NCBI GenBank assembly: GCA_965221845.1
Contig: OZ244919.1
Location: 3,658,001-3,722,000, forward strand
Origin: JAJEFO01 sp965221845
GTDB lineage: Bacteria > Pseudomonadota > Alphaproteobacteria > Rhodobacterales > Rhodobacteraceae
DNA: 64,000 bases
Direction: 5' to 3'
Shown here: in pieces, positions 43,954 to 53,915 of the stretch
Position numbering within the stretch: position 1 is the stretch's first letter
Layout of the letters: each line of letters begins with the position of its first letter
Translations under genes and position numbers: made by a program
Notes under the pieces: generated by a model
What the model saw: only the letters and a program-made list of their open reading frames with translations
Told to the model about the DNA's origin: nothing
Database searches by the model: none

Positions 43954-45585
43954 ATGAACATCCGATTCGTCGCGACCAGGCCGTTCGGGGACCAGGAGCC
44001 GGGCACGTCGGGCCTGCGGAAGAGGACCCGGACCTTCATGCAGCCGAACTACCTGGAGAACTTCGTGCAGGCGATCTTCAACGCCATCGGCGGCGGTGAC
44101 GGCAAGACATTCGTGGTGGGCGGCGACGGGCGCCATTTCAATGCCGAGGCCATCCAGGTCATTGTCAGGATCGCGGCGGCCAACGGCACGGCGCGGATCC
44201 TGGCCGGCAGGGACGGCATCCTGTCGACGCCGGCCGCATCGCACCTGATTCGCAAGAACGGGGCCGACGGCGGGTTCATACTTTCCGCGAGCCACAATCC
44301 GGGCGGCATCGACGGGGATTTCGGCGTGAAGTTCAACGCGTCGAACGGGGGCCCTGCGCCCGAGGCCCTCGCCGCCAGGGTGTTCGAGGAGACGAAGGCG
44401 ATCGCGGGATACGCGACCACGGACTCCGATGACGTCGACCTGGGGCGGATCGGGGCGGCCGGCTGCGGCAGGATGCGGATCGAGGTCGTCGATCCGGTCA
44501 GCGACTACATCGACCTGATGGAGCGTATCTTCGACCTCGACGCAATTCGCGGACTCTTCGCGAGCGGGTTCTCGATGCGCTTCGACGCGATGCATGCGGT
44601 TACCGGGCCGTATGCGCGGGCAATCCTGGAAGACCGCCTCGGCGCGCCCGGGGGAACCGTGATCAACGGCATTCCCAAGGCCGACTTCGGCAAGCTCCAT
44701 CCCGATCCGAACCCGGTCTGGGCGCGGCCGCTGGTGGACGCGATGATGTCGGACGGCGCGCCGGATCTTGGCGCGGCCTCGGACGGCGACGGCGACCGCA
44801 ACATGATTGTCGGACGCGGGGCGTACGTGACGCCCTCGGACAGCCTCGCGATCCTGGCCGCCAACGCCCATCTTGCGCCGGCCTATTCGGGCGGGCTGGC
44901 CGGGGTCGCGCGGTCGATGCCGACGAGCGCGGCCAGCGACCGCGTCGCCGAGCGGCTCGGCATCGCCGCCTACGAGACGCCGACAGGCTGGAAATTCTTC
45001 GGAAACCTCCTCGACGCCGGAAAGGTCACGATCTGCGGCGAGGAGAGCGCAGGAACCGGGTCGGACCACGTCCGGGAAAAGGACGGGCTGTGGGCCGTGC
45101 TGCTCTGGCTCAACATTCTCGCCAGGCGCAGGATCTCCGTCGCGGAGATCCTCAGGGACCACTGGCGCACCTACGGCCGCGACTACTATTCGCGCCACGA
45201 TTTCGAGGCCGTCCGGACCGAGAGGGCCAACGCGCTCGTGGACGGGCTTCGCCGCAGGCTTGCACGCCTGCCGGGGCGGAGCTTCGCCGGCATGACGGTA
45301 AGGGCCGCCGACGAGTTCTCCTACAACGATCCCGTCGACGGGACGGTCAGCGGCAACCAGGGCATCCGCATCCTCTTCGAAGGCGACGGCCGCGCCGTGT
45401 TCCGCCTTTCGGGAACCGGAACGGAAGGCGCGACGCTGCGCATCTATCTCGAGCGGCACGAGCCTGCCCGCGGCGATCACGCGATGGATCCCCAGGACGC
45501 GCTTCGGGCGGTTCGGAGCGCCGCCTGCGCGATCTGCCGCCTGGAGGCGCATCTCGGCCGCACGGAGCCCGACGTGCGGACCTGA
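43954..45585 (+). CDS. pgm: Phosphoglucomutase
   Basis: A 543-residue alpha-D-phosphohexomutase that links glycogen to glycolysis by interconverting glucose-1- and glucose-6-phosphate. GTSGLRKRT near the N-terminus, LSASHNPGG with the phospho-Ser, SDGDGDRNMIVG (Mg-binding Asp), and GEESAGTGSDHV and RLSGTGTEGATLRIY (phosphate-binding) match the PGM1-type family. ATG 43954 has AAGGA upstream. It closes the glycogen cluster. Confidence 0.97.
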   Translation: MNIRFVATRPFGDQEPGTSGLRKRTRTFMQPNYLENFVQAIFNAIGGGDGKTFVVGGDGRHFNAEAIQVIVRIAAANGTARILAGRDGILSTPAASHLIRKNGADGGFILSASHNPGGIDGDFGVKFNASNGGPAPEALAARVFEETKAIAGYATTDSDDVDLGRIGAAGCGRMRIEVVDPVSDYIDLMERIFDLDAIRGLFASGFSMRFDAMHAVTGPYARAILEDRLGAPGGTVINGIPKADFGKLHPDPNPVWARPLVDAMMSDGAPDLGAASDGDGDRNMIVGRGAYVTPSDSLAILAANAHLAPAYSGGLAGVARSMPTSAASDRVAERLGIAAYETPTGWKFFGNLLDAGKVTICGEESAGTGSDHVREKDGLWAVLLWLNILARRRISVAEILRDHWRTYGRDYYSRHDFEAVRTERANALVDGLRRRLARLPGRSFAGMTVRAADEFSYNDPVDGTVSGNQGIRILFEGDGRAVFRLSGTGTEGATLRIYLERHEPARGDHAMDPQDALRAVRSAACAICRLEAHLGRTEPDVRT

Positions 45586-45915
45586 GGCCCTGCGCGCCGT
45601 CACGTCACGCCACCTCCGCCATCAGGCCTCTCCGACCCTCTTCCTCCTGCTTTCCGGCCATGTCCTGCAGCGTCCGGACAGGGATGCGCCCCCTGCCGGG
45701 GGGGGGGCGAAATGATGGCCACCCCTTCCCGGACTCTTCTTCCGGAGTCCCCTTCGCGCGTGCGCATGCCTGGTCCCGCATCGGCCCGATCCCGTCAATC
45801 CAGGCCAGGTCCGCCTCGCAGGTGCGCACTGTCTTGATCCCGCGGAGCGGAATGGACGCACAAGCGCAAATGCGATGGAAATTACATACGTAAGTGCCAA
45901 AACGAAAGGATTCAG
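45586..45915. other. Intergenic region with a 10-G tract
   Basis: 330 bases after pgm. It contains ten consecutive G (45698-45707) and degenerate minus-strand frames with no recognisable family. Probably remnant DNA. Confidence 0.4.
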
Positions 45916-46158
45916 TCATGCCCGGCGCCGAAACCATCCCCTTTCGCGGTCACGTTCAGAGATCCACTCGGCGAGGCGATCCAACTGATCGCCGGACCAT
46001 TGAGCAACGTATCGCTCACCTTCGGCATCGCATAGCACAAGTAGGTTTCCTGCCATGTCGAACGTGGACACCGGAACAACGCCGTCAACTTGCGGAAGAT
46101 ATTGATGAGATGTTTCGGTTGCGGGACTCAATGCCGACTCCTTGATTTCCGGCATCAT
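45916..46158 (-). CDS. Small hypothetical protein
   Basis: An 80-residue frame starting MMPEIKESAL with alternating hydrophobic strands and a helix (VVPVSTFDMAGNLLVLCD, then GDQLDRLAEWISE). The DNA is clearly lower in GC than its surroundings, as often seen for transferred genes. It looks protein-like but matches no family I know. A GTG start at 46233 would add 25 residues. On the opposite strand an 83-residue Arg-rich frame (45894-46145) has a better ribosome site (AAAGGA before ATG 45918) and is the rival reading. Confidence 0.35.
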   Translation of the reverse strand: MMPEIKESALSPATETSHQYLPQVDGVVPVSTFDMAGNLLVLCDAEGERYVAQWSGDQLDRLAEWISERDRERGWFRRRA

Positions 46159-46324
46159 GCCGCGGACTATTTCGCGGATCACGTTTGGAAGCGTGATGCC
46201 ATTGAATTTTGTTGCGCAATGATGTGAAATCACATTGGGCTATGCCCGCGGGTGGTCGCATAACCATACCCGACGAGGAGAACGGGCAAGAAATCTGAAC
46301 GCCGCGCTATCGCCGCCCGCGGTC

Positions 46325-46669
46325 CTAACGGCCAAGGACGATGTCGATGCCGGACAGCAGCAGATCGAGCTTGACCGAGGGAAGCCGCCCCGTGCGCTCT
46401 TCGAGACACGCGCGGTCGAGCGCAACGATCTGCGTCGCGTTCGCGACCGAGTCTTTCGGCAGGCCCGTCATCGCGGCGGTCAACAGCACGTTTCCCGGCG
46501 CGCTCGCCCACCGGAGATTGCTCGTCAGCGGAAAGCAGACGGCCGTGGCCAGTCGGCTACGGTTCAGCGCGTCGCCCTGGACCACGACAACCGGTCGCCG
46601 GAACCCCGGCCCGGAGCCCGTCGGCTCCGACAGCTCTGCCCAGCAGACGTCGCCCCGGGAGATCACCAT
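46325..46669 (-). CDS. MazF/PemK-type endoribonuclease toxin
   Basis: A 114-residue toxin of the MazF fold, which cuts mRNA. Blocks are RGDVCWAEL (usual GD-x-W-x-x, here with Cys before Trp), GSGPGFRRPVVVVQGDALN, TAVCFPLTSNL and LPKDSVANATQIVALDRACL, with the typical Gln-Ile segment. It follows and overlaps its antitoxin gene by 7 bases, the normal antitoxin-first order on this strand. Confidence 0.92.
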   Translation of the reverse strand: MVISRGDVCWAELSEPTGSGPGFRRPVVVVQGDALNRSRLATAVCFPLTSNLRWASAPGNVLLTAAMTGLPKDSVANATQIVALDRACLEERTGRLPSVKLDLLLSGIDIVLGR

Positions 46670-46899
46670 TCGGTGTTGGCGAGCGCCCGCACGCCCGCGG
46701 CGGTGAGGAAGGCGTCATCGCTCCCTCCAATACCGTCGCAGACCCGGTTCATCGCCGCGGTGACCTCGTCCGGCGCGCGCCGCGCGAGATACTCGTCCAG
46801 GGCGGCGGCATACACTTCGCTCCGCGAGCGCCGTTTCTGCAGGGCCAGCCGTTCGGCGCGCGCGAAAATCTCGTCGGGGATTGATACGGCGGTTTTCAT
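46663..46899 (-). CDS. Ribbon-helix-helix antitoxin of the MazF-like toxin
   Basis: A 78-residue MazE/CopG-like protein. MKTAVSIPDEIFARAERLAL, then RRSRSEVYAAALDEYLARR is the ribbon-helix-helix DNA-binding domain; the C-terminal tail should wrap the toxin. Overlap with the toxin start indicates coupled translation and autoregulation as in other such pairs. Confidence 0.9.
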   Translation of the reverse strand: MKTAVSIPDEIFARAERLALQKRRSRSEVYAAALDEYLARRAPDEVTAAMNRVCDGIGGSDDAFLTAAGVRALANTEW

Positions 46900-47233
46900 A
46901 CCCGCAGTATAACTCCTTCCCGTGAGGGACGGTCAAGGATTTTCTTCGTCCCGCTCCCGTCCGCTGACGTCGAAATTCGCGGATCATGGCGCTCGCCGCC
47001 CGGTCGGGGATTCGGTGACGGCGAGGATGGCGCCGAGGTGCGCCGCGTCGGTCCCGCACTGATATTCGAGCGGCCGCCGGGAGTTCCCGCGCGGCGGGAG
47101 GGAGCCGGAGCGGGGCCGAAGCCACCAACGCGGGCTGGCCGCCGGTTACCGAAGCGGCGGTCGGGCAGACGGGTCGATCTGTCCCGCCCGGACCGCGCCG
47201 GATGGCGGGTCCCCCGGCGCCGGCACGGCCGGG
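46900..47233. other. Unassigned DNA upstream of the toxin-antitoxin operon
   Basis: About 330 bases; presumably holds the antitoxin promoter near 46900-46960. No other gene or RNA recognised. Confidence 0.4.
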
Positions 47234-47488
47234 GAATTTATATTCACGCCCGCCTCGGCGTCCTGGATGAACGCTGTCGAGGGGTTCTTCTCGAAACTCG
47301 CACGCCAGCGGCTCAAGACTGCTATCTTCAACTCGCTGGAGGAGTGCATTGCGGCTGTGGAGCGCCATATCGACCATCACAACACCCATGAGGCCAGACC
47401 CTTCCGCTGGCGCCGGGATCCCGAGGATCTCGGCGCATCCTGGAAGCGCGGGCACCGGCGGTTGCAAGATATGAAACTATCTGTATGA
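47234..47488 (+). pseudogene. IS630-family transposase, C-terminal fragment
   Basis: EFIFTPASASWMNAVEGFFS, then KLARQRLK, ECIAAVERHIDHHNTHEARP and FRWRRDPEDLG are the last 80 or so residues of IS630-type transposases, including the W-x-N-x-VE catalytic Glu. The upstream DDE part is missing. The stop is at 47488. Confidence 0.8.
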
Positions 47489-47847
47489 TACAAAACACTA
47501 GGCCAGCCTCTGAAGCTGACAGTCCATGCTTGAGATCCCGGCCCCAACCTCTGGGAGATGCCGGTCCCGGCCACTCCATGGCACCGGACGATCCACAGGA
47601 TCGAAGCTCGGGGCACCACGCGGATGACGGCATCAATTGCGGAGAATTCGAAAAGCATCATGCATCGCAGGCGCATCTGGATCGTGCTCGTGCCCGGAAA
47701 CCGGAAAGAGGCGATCGGCGATGGATTCGCGGACCGCCCAGCCCAAGCCCGTCGCGGGCCTCACGCGCCTGAAATGGCGCCATCGTGCGCTGCGCCCGCT
47801 GACGCTCGGCTTCATCGAAGGCGATCAAGGCAAGAGACGACATGGGC
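47489..47847. other. Unassigned DNA between IS630 remnant and the AddA-like gene
   Basis: 359 bases without a recognisable gene. It probably contains the decayed IS630 right end. Confidence 0.4.
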
Positions 47848-50800
47848 TCAGGCCGTCTCGCTCCCGGCCGGGTCCGCCGGCGGGACGGGAATGACGGCGC
47901 CGGAGGTCATCAGCACGACCAGCCCGCGCTTCGCGCCGGTCATGTCGAGATAGGCCCGCACCTGCGCGCGGTAGTGATCGAGCGTCCCCGGCGACGGCGC
48001 CACGTCGCTCTTCCAGTCCACGACGACGGCCGGGCGGCCCTCGGCCGTCAGGGCCAGGGCGTCTGCGGTCCCGGCCGTTGCGGTTTCCTCCCCGCCGGAC
48101 GCCCGCGCGGCATAGACGGGACATTCGGCCACAAGGCCCGGCCGCAGGGTCGCGATGTCGGGCAGTGCCAGGGTCCGGACGACACAGGCCGCCAGTTCCC
48201 CGGCCGACAGCCCCTTTGCCGGGTCGGCGGCCGGAGACCTGCCGAGTGCGCGAACGAGCTCGGCCGCCCGTCCGGCCAGGGCGGCCTCCGCCTCAAGGGT
48301 TTCGCCGGTCAGCACCTCTTCCATGAGCTTGTGGAGGACCAGCCCGCGCTCGCGGCCGCCCTGCACGGGGCCGTCGCCTTCCGGCCCGGAGGGCCGGTCG
48401 TCGGCCGAGCCTGTCCATATGGCCGCTTCCTCTTCCCGCAGCACGGTCCCGGCGGCGTCTTCGTCGCGGCTGGGCGCAAGCCAGGCCAGCCGGGTCTGCG
48501 CCGCGGCGATCGTTTCGGCCTCGGCGGCGAAGACCGCGCGCGTCTGGCCGTTGTCCGCACCCGCCCCCGTTGCCGCGAGGCCGGCCGGCAGGCGGGAGAC
48601 GTCCAGGCCGGGCAGGTCGGCGAGCGAGAGGTCGACGAGCCCGATCCAGGCGGCGCTCGCCGCTGCGGCGTCGAGCCGTGGGAGGACGAGAAGGTCGCGG
48701 GCACGGGTGGCCGCGACGTACCAGAGCCGGATGCGCTCGCGGTCCAGTTCGTCCCTTTCCGCGTCGCGAGCGGCTTCGCCGCCTTCGGGCGAAACGCCCA
48801 GGACCGGGCAGTGGAAGGTCTCCGTCTTGCGGTCGGTGAGCGCGCGCTCTGGCGCCATGACGCCGGTCATGGTGTTGACCGGAATGACGATCGGCCATTC
48901 CAGCCCCTTTGCGGCGTGCATGGTGAAGAGCGCGACGGACTCCTCCTGCGCATCGGGCCGGCCCTCGACGGCGCGGGCCTCGTCGGACCACGCCGCCGCC
49001 ATCGCATCGGCGAAGGCCCGCAGGCCGCGCACGGCATAGCCGGCGGACAGGCTGAGATAGAGATCGACATTGGCGAGCGCACGCTCGGCCTGTCCGCGAT
49101 GGCGCTGGAGAAGGAGCGGCCGGACGCGCATCACGTCCACGGCCTGCGAGAGCAGCTCATGCGGGGTCGTGCCGTTGCCGCGCCGGGAAAGCGATTGCAG
49201 CCGCTCGATGACGTTGCGTGCAAGAGGGTGCGAAATGACGGCAGGATCCGTGCCGAGATCCAGGCGCGGAATCCGGTCCGGCCGCTCCTCCGGGCGAGGA
49301 AGGTCCCAGACGATGTCCAGCAGGTCTTCCTCGGTGAGGCCGACCAGGGGCCCGCGCAGCAGCGCGCCGAGCGCCAGCGTGTCGCGGCGATCGGCAAGAA
49401 CGCGGGTCAGCGCGATCAGGTCCTGGATTTCCTGGCGGCGGAACAGCCCCTTGCCGGCCTGGGTCGCCACGGGGATGCCAAGGCGCTCCAGGGCTTCCTC
49501 GTAGCGCCACAGCTCCGTGCCGGTCGGCGCCAGCAGGGCGATGTCGCCCGGCCGGCAGGGGCGTTCCGCGCCGCTGCCACGATCGATGACGGGGCGGCTT
49601 TCGATCAGCCGCGCGCACAGCTCGGCGACGGCGCCAGCTTCCGCGTCGCGCTTCCTTTCCGCGCTGGCCCTGCCGCTTTCGTCGGCCACGGCAATGTCAA
49701 GGGCCGCGACGCACGGATCGCCCCGGTCGTCATGGAAGGGGTCGAGAGCGGCGAAGCCCGGCTGGCCGTCGGCCGAGAGCGCGGCCTCGAAGCGCTCGTT
49801 GACGAAGGCGAGGATCGAGGCGCACGAGCGGAAATTGGTGGAGATCGACAGGAGGCTCGCGGGGTCCTGGGCGCGGAAGGCGTCCCGCGCCTGCACGTAG
49901 GCGCCGACATCGGCGCCCCGGAAGCGATAGATCGCCTGCTTGGGGTCGCCGACCAGGAACAGGGCGCCCGGCCGGATCCGGAACCGGGTCCAGTCGTCAT
50001 CGTCATCGACCGGCTCGCCGCACAGCCGCCAGAAGATCTCGGCCTGCAGCGGATCGGTGTCCTGGAACTCGTCGACGAGGACATGGGCGAAACGCTCCCC
50101 CAGCGCCCGGCGCACGGCGTCATGCCCGCGCAGCAGGTCGCGTGCGGCGAAGATCAGGTCGTCGAAGTCGAGCAGGGCGCTTGCGCGCTTGTGGTCGCGG
50201 TAGCGTTGCAGGATCGGCCGCGCTTCCTCGATCAGCGCCGCCAGGGCATGTCCGGCGGCGGCTTGCCCAAGCGCTGCCCAGGCGTCGCGGCAAGCGGCGT
50301 AGCGTGCCTCCGCGGCATCGTTCAGCCTTTCGCCCTCGGCCCTGGCGAGACCGGCCTGCCTGGCCGCGGCGATCCATTTTCCCTTCTTGCGGTAGGAGGC
50401 GAGGGCGCCGGCCTTGGTGCGAAGGTCCGGGTGGGGCCGCAAGGCCAGGAGGCGGACGAGACCCGCTGGCGTTGCGGGACCGGGCGCGTCGGCCAAGGCG
50501 GCCGCCATTCCGGCCAGTCTCTCGACGATCGCCGCGGTTTCTGGTTCGGCGACCTCTGCGCCGTCCATGAAGCCCGCGAAATCCGCAGCGGCCTGCCGGA
50601 ATGCCGCGATGTGGCCGGCAGGAGGGGAGGCGGATGGGGCCGAGAGCGTGGGGCGGCGGCGAAGATGCTCGGCGACCTTGTGGATCAGCGCCACCGTCTC
50701 GACGGGACTTTCCAGCACCATCTCGGCCAGGAGCCCGCCCTGCCCGGCGGAAAGGCGCTCGCGCATCCAGCCGTCGACGATTTCGAGGAAGATGAGATCG

Positions 50801-51249
50801 GCCTGGCCGCGGTCCATGATGCCGGCGCCGGGATCGATGTCCGCCTCCGCCGGATAGGGCTTGATCAGGCGCTGGCAGAAGCCGTGAATGGTCGAGCAGG
50901 TCATTTCGTCGATCGCGGCGGCGGCGGCAGCGAGATTGTCGCGATGGGCTGGGGACAGCCCGTCGGGCAGCGCGACGCGGAGCTCGGTCGCGACCGTGCC
51001 GGCCGAGAGGTCCGCGACGAACCCGCGGACGCGCGACAGCAGTTCGCTCGCAGCGAGTTCGGTGAACGTGACGGCGGCGATGGAGCGCGGGGAGACGCCC
51101 TCGGCGAGCATGGCGGCAATGCGCCCCGCCATGACGGCGGTCTTGCCCGAACCGGCGCCGGCCTCGAGCAGGATCGAGCGATCATGGTCGCTGATCGCCG
51201 CGCGGCGTGCGCCGTCGTCCTTCAGCGCCCTGGACACGCTGCCTGTCAT
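47848..51249 (-). CDS. AddA-like UvrD-type helicase with C-terminal nuclease
   Basis: A 1133-residue superfamily-1A helicase. GAGSGKT 31-37 (Walker A), AVTFTELAASEL (Ia), VLVDEFQDTDPLQAEIFW (II), LVGDPKQAIYRFRGADV (III) and YVAATRARDLLVLPR (VI) are complete. The last 150 residues hold HKLMEEVLTGE, VVVDWKSDVAPS and HYRAQVRAYLD, the GxD/E-x-K and Q-x-x-x-Y pattern of RecB-type PD-(D/E)XK nucleases. Its N-terminus differs from the canonical alphaproteobacterial AddA (usually SAWVSANAGSGKTHVL), so this is probably an accessory double-strand end-processing enzyme. Its start overlaps the stop of the AddB-like gene, and small HTH/PIN genes lie upstream. Confidence 0.88.
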   Translation of the reverse strand: MTGSVSRALKDDGARRAAISDHDRSILLEAGAGSGKTAVMAGRIAAMLAEGVSPRSIAAVTFTELAASELLSRVRGFVADLSAGTVATELRVALPDGLSPAHRDNLAAAAAAIDEMTCSTIHGFCQRLIKPYPAEADIDPGAGIMDRGQADLIFLEIVDGWMRERLSAGQGGLLAEMVLESPVETVALIHKVAEHLRRRPTLSAPSASPPAGHIAAFRQAAADFAGFMDGAEVAEPETAAIVERLAGMAAALADAPGPATPAGLVRLLALRPHPDLRTKAGALASYRKKGKWIAAARQAGLARAEGERLNDAAEARYAACRDAWAALGQAAAGHALAALIEEARPILQRYRDHKRASALLDFDDLIFAARDLLRGHDAVRRALGERFAHVLVDEFQDTDPLQAEIFWRLCGEPVDDDDDWTRFRIRPGALFLVGDPKQAIYRFRGADVGAYVQARDAFRAQDPASLLSISTNFRSCASILAFVNERFEAALSADGQPGFAALDPFHDDRGDPCVAALDIAVADESGRASAERKRDAEAGAVAELCARLIESRPVIDRGSGAERPCRPGDIALLAPTGTELWRYEEALERLGIPVATQAGKGLFRRQEIQDLIALTRVLADRRDTLALGALLRGPLVGLTEEDLLDIVWDLPRPEERPDRIPRLDLGTDPAVISHPLARNVIERLQSLSRRGNGTTPHELLSQAVDVMRVRPLLLQRHRGQAERALANVDLYLSLSAGYAVRGLRAFADAMAAAWSDEARAVEGRPDAQEESVALFTMHAAKGLEWPIVIPVNTMTGVMAPERALTDRKTETFHCPVLGVSPEGGEAARDAERDELDRERIRLWYVAATRARDLLVLPRLDAAAASAAWIGLVDLSLADLPGLDVSRLPAGLAATGAGADNGQTRAVFAAEAETIAAAQTRLAWLAPSRDEDAAGTVLREEEAAIWTGSADDRPSGPEGDGPVQGGRERGLVLHKLMEEVLTGETLEAEAALAGRAAELVRALGRSPAADPAKGLSAGELAACVVRTLALPDIATLRPGLVAECPVYAARASGGEETATAGTADALALTAEGRPAVVVDWKSDVAPSPGTLDHYRAQVRAYLDMTGAKRGLVVLMTSGAVIPVPPADPAGSETA

Positions 51250-53900
51250 TCGGCCTCCCAGACCTGAGCCGCTTCGCCAAGCCGTTCCATCGCGGCCGGA
51301 CGCTTGCGCCTGCAGTAGACGGCGCCGGCGTTGGCCGGCAGGGCGAAGGCGAGATCGTCATGGTCGCCGCCGGTGTCCGGACCGGGCAGGGCCGCCCCGT
51401 CGGCGAGACTCGCACGCGCCGCCCGGAGGTGGCTCCTGATCTCCTCCAGCACGGCTTCGGGATCCTCGAGCCGGAGATCGACGGGCTCGCGCGGGTAGAG
51501 CAGCGAGGCGCTGATGGCGACGTCGTCGCCGAGGAGCGCCTTCACCGCGAAGGCATAGAGGCAGCGCTGAAGTTCGCGCCCGCCGTCCAGCCGGATGCTG
51601 CCCGACGGCACGCGGCCGGTCTTGTAGTCGCGCACAAGCGCACGCTTGCCGTCCCCCGAGATGTCGAGCCGGTCGATGTAGCCGGCGATGTTGAATCCCG
51701 CGCCGGGAATCGTGACCGGGGCGCTCGCGTCCCATGGAGCTTCCGCTCCGGACTTGGGCTCCGCGCCGCCGAAGGGCACCTCTCCGAAGGAGCGTGCGCG
51801 CGGCAGCAGGCCATCGCCATGGGAGAGGGCGCGGCCTGCCAGGTCGCGGGCGTCGATGAGCGTGCGCTCCCAGATGGCGGCCGGCGGAACGGGACGTTCG
51901 CCTTCCCAGTCGGCGGCGACGGCCTGCACCGCCTGCGCGACAGCCGCCCCGAGGGTTTCCGTGTCGGCGGAGGCAAGGCCGTCTCCGGATTCGAGCGCGC
52001 GCAAGGCGCGGTCGAGAACCATGTGGACGAGATCGCCGGTCCCGAGCGCGTCCAGCACGAGCGGCTCGGCCGTGCTCCGCGGCTCACGCCATCCGAACGC
52101 ATAGACCCACACGAAGCCGAGCGGATTGCGCAGCAGGCGGCGCAGCGAGCTGGCCGACTGGGTGCGGTCGAGGGTGGCGAGAACGAGGGGATGATCCGCC
52201 CGCACGAGCCCGTCATGGGGGGTGATGCCGGCCTGCCGCCAGTCGCGCCAGCAGCCCTGCGCGCCGACCGCTTGGGGATCGCCGGCGAACTCCCGAGGCC
52301 GTGCCATGAGGCGGTCGGTCTCGCTGAAGGCGTGCGCGGGCGCCGCGTTGCGGCGCAGGTAGGCCTCATCGCCGCGTCCGGCGAGAAGCGGGCTGCGTCC
52401 AAGGAGGCGCCCGTCGCTGTCACGCCGGGCGCGAGAGAGAACGACGGTGTCGGCCGTCGTGGCGAGGATCGTCTCGAAATCGCGGCGGTCGGCGAGACCG
52501 GCCGGCAGCGGATCGAGCGCGGAGGTCGGGATGACATGGTCCGGGATCAGCCGGTCCTCGGCGATCCCGCGCGGCCAGCGCGAGGAATTGAGCCCGAGGA
52601 GCCGCACGAAACGGCGGGGCGATGCCGCGAGCGCGCTGGCCGGCATCCAGGCTGCGGAGACGCATGCCTCCAGTCCGTCGTCCTGTTTCAGGGTCTCGAG
52701 CGTCGCGTCGATCGAGGCGGCGGGTCCGGCGAGCAGCGCCTTGCGCCAGATCGCGAGCGCTCGGCCCTTGAGAAAGACCTCTCCGGTTTCGTCGGCAGCG
52801 TCCGGACCCTTCGTCAGGGTATCGACCGCCGTGCGCAGCGCCGGAACGTGGTCCGCGCCGTCCGGCCAGTCTTCCGGCGTCAGCCGGGCGAGCAGGCGGT
52901 TCCAGGCGTCCGGGGTCGAGAGCGGTGCGTCCGTCGGCAGGACGCGGCGCCAGCCTTCGGGCAGGGACCCAAGAGGCCCGCTGTCCCGGCATGCCGCCGC
53001 GAGGCGCCGCAGCCGTGACTGGGAAAGGCCGCGGACCACGATGTCGGCCAGCGCCGCGGCAGCCTGCCCCTCGCGGGTGTTGACGGTGCGGATGCCGTGG
53101 ACGAAGTGCAGGTCGATGCTGGCGTCGGCGCGCAGGGCCAGGAAATGATCGTCGTAGTCGGCGGGCGATGCGGTCGCGATGGCGATTTCCGAGGGCGGCA
53201 CGCCAGAGGCGAGCAGGCTTCGCGTCCAGCGCATCGCCTCGATCGCCTCGTGAAAGGCCGTCGCGGCGCTCGCAGCGCTGATTCCCGGCGCATGCGCCGG
53301 AGCGCGCGTGACCGTGACGCCCGTGCCGTCCAGCCATGCGGGAATGCTCCGCGGGCCGGCCGTCCACCGCACGGGGACATGGGCGGCGAGGGCCTGAAGG
53401 AGTGGCCGCCAGCATGGCGAGAGCTCGGTGAGGCCGGCGATCTCCACCGGGCCGAGGATCGCCGGTGCATGTCCGATGCGGGCGGTCGCGGCGGCGACGA
53501 TGTCGACAGGCCGCATCATGCCGGGCGGAAGCCGGTCAAGAACGGCCGACTCCAGCCGCGCGAGAGCGCCGAGCCGGGGATGATCGTCCGAGCGCATGGC
53601 AAGGTCGAAGCCCGCCCGCCAGGCCTTGTGAAGCGTGTCGGTCGCCGCGTCGACCATGCCGGGAAGGGCCTTGATTCCATTCAGTTCGCCCATCTGCGTG
53701 GCGGGAAGCGCCGCCTGGATGGCCGCGCGCAGGCTCTCGTCGTCGATCGGCCGGGCGAATCCGCCGACCAGCCGGACGGCCGCCTGCTCAAAGGACATGA
53801 TCTGAAGGCCGTGAAGCCCACGCCGCGCCGCCGCCAGCCGGCTTTCCCGCATGGCGAGGCGCCCATGAACGACCAGGGTGGATCGGCAAGCGAAGGTCAT
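51246..53900 (-). CDS. AddB-like PD-(D/E)XK nuclease subunit
   Basis: About 884 residues. The N-terminal half has a RecC/AddB-like inactivated helicase layout without a Walker A (TLVVHGRLAMRESRL, MSFEQAAVRLVGGF), later FVHGIRTVNTREGQAAAALA and FVRLLGLNSSRWPR. The C-terminal nuclease has NIAGYIDRLDISGDGK and ALVRDYKTGRVP, that is the catalytic Asp and D-x-K. No iron-sulfur Cys cluster is seen. I chose the ATG at 53900 (MTFACRST); 53912 is an alternative. The still earlier one lies in IS-derived palindrome DNA. It overlaps the AddA-like gene by 4 bases. Confidence 0.85.
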   Translation of the reverse strand: MTFACRSTLVVHGRLAMRESRLAAARRGLHGLQIMSFEQAAVRLVGGFARPIDDESLRAAIQAALPATQMGELNGIKALPGMVDAATDTLHKAWRAGFDLAMRSDDHPRLGALARLESAVLDRLPPGMMRPVDIVAAATARIGHAPAILGPVEIAGLTELSPCWRPLLQALAAHVPVRWTAGPRSIPAWLDGTGVTVTRAPAHAPGISAASAATAFHEAIEAMRWTRSLLASGVPPSEIAIATASPADYDDHFLALRADASIDLHFVHGIRTVNTREGQAAAALADIVVRGLSQSRLRRLAAACRDSGPLGSLPEGWRRVLPTDAPLSTPDAWNRLLARLTPEDWPDGADHVPALRTAVDTLTKGPDAADETGEVFLKGRALAIWRKALLAGPAASIDATLETLKQDDGLEACVSAAWMPASALAASPRRFVRLLGLNSSRWPRGIAEDRLIPDHVIPTSALDPLPAGLADRRDFETILATTADTVVLSRARRDSDGRLLGRSPLLAGRGDEAYLRRNAAPAHAFSETDRLMARPREFAGDPQAVGAQGCWRDWRQAGITPHDGLVRADHPLVLATLDRTQSASSLRRLLRNPLGFVWVYAFGWREPRSTAEPLVLDALGTGDLVHMVLDRALRALESGDGLASADTETLGAAVAQAVQAVAADWEGERPVPPAAIWERTLIDARDLAGRALSHGDGLLPRARSFGEVPFGGAEPKSGAEAPWDASAPVTIPGAGFNIAGYIDRLDISGDGKRALVRDYKTGRVPSGSIRLDGGRELQRCLYAFAVKALLGDDVAISASLLYPREPVDLRLEDPEAVLEEIRSHLRAARASLADGAALPGPDTGGDHDDLAFALPANAGAVYCRRKRPAAMERLGEAAQVWEAE

Positions 53901-53915
53901 GGCGTCTTCCATGTT

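Noticed and set aside
47842..51267. 1141-codon open frame on the plus strand opposite the AddA-like gene
   Set aside because: High-GC shadow frame; its translation is low-complexity Arg/Gly/Asp-rich with no motif, while the minus strand has all helicase motifs.
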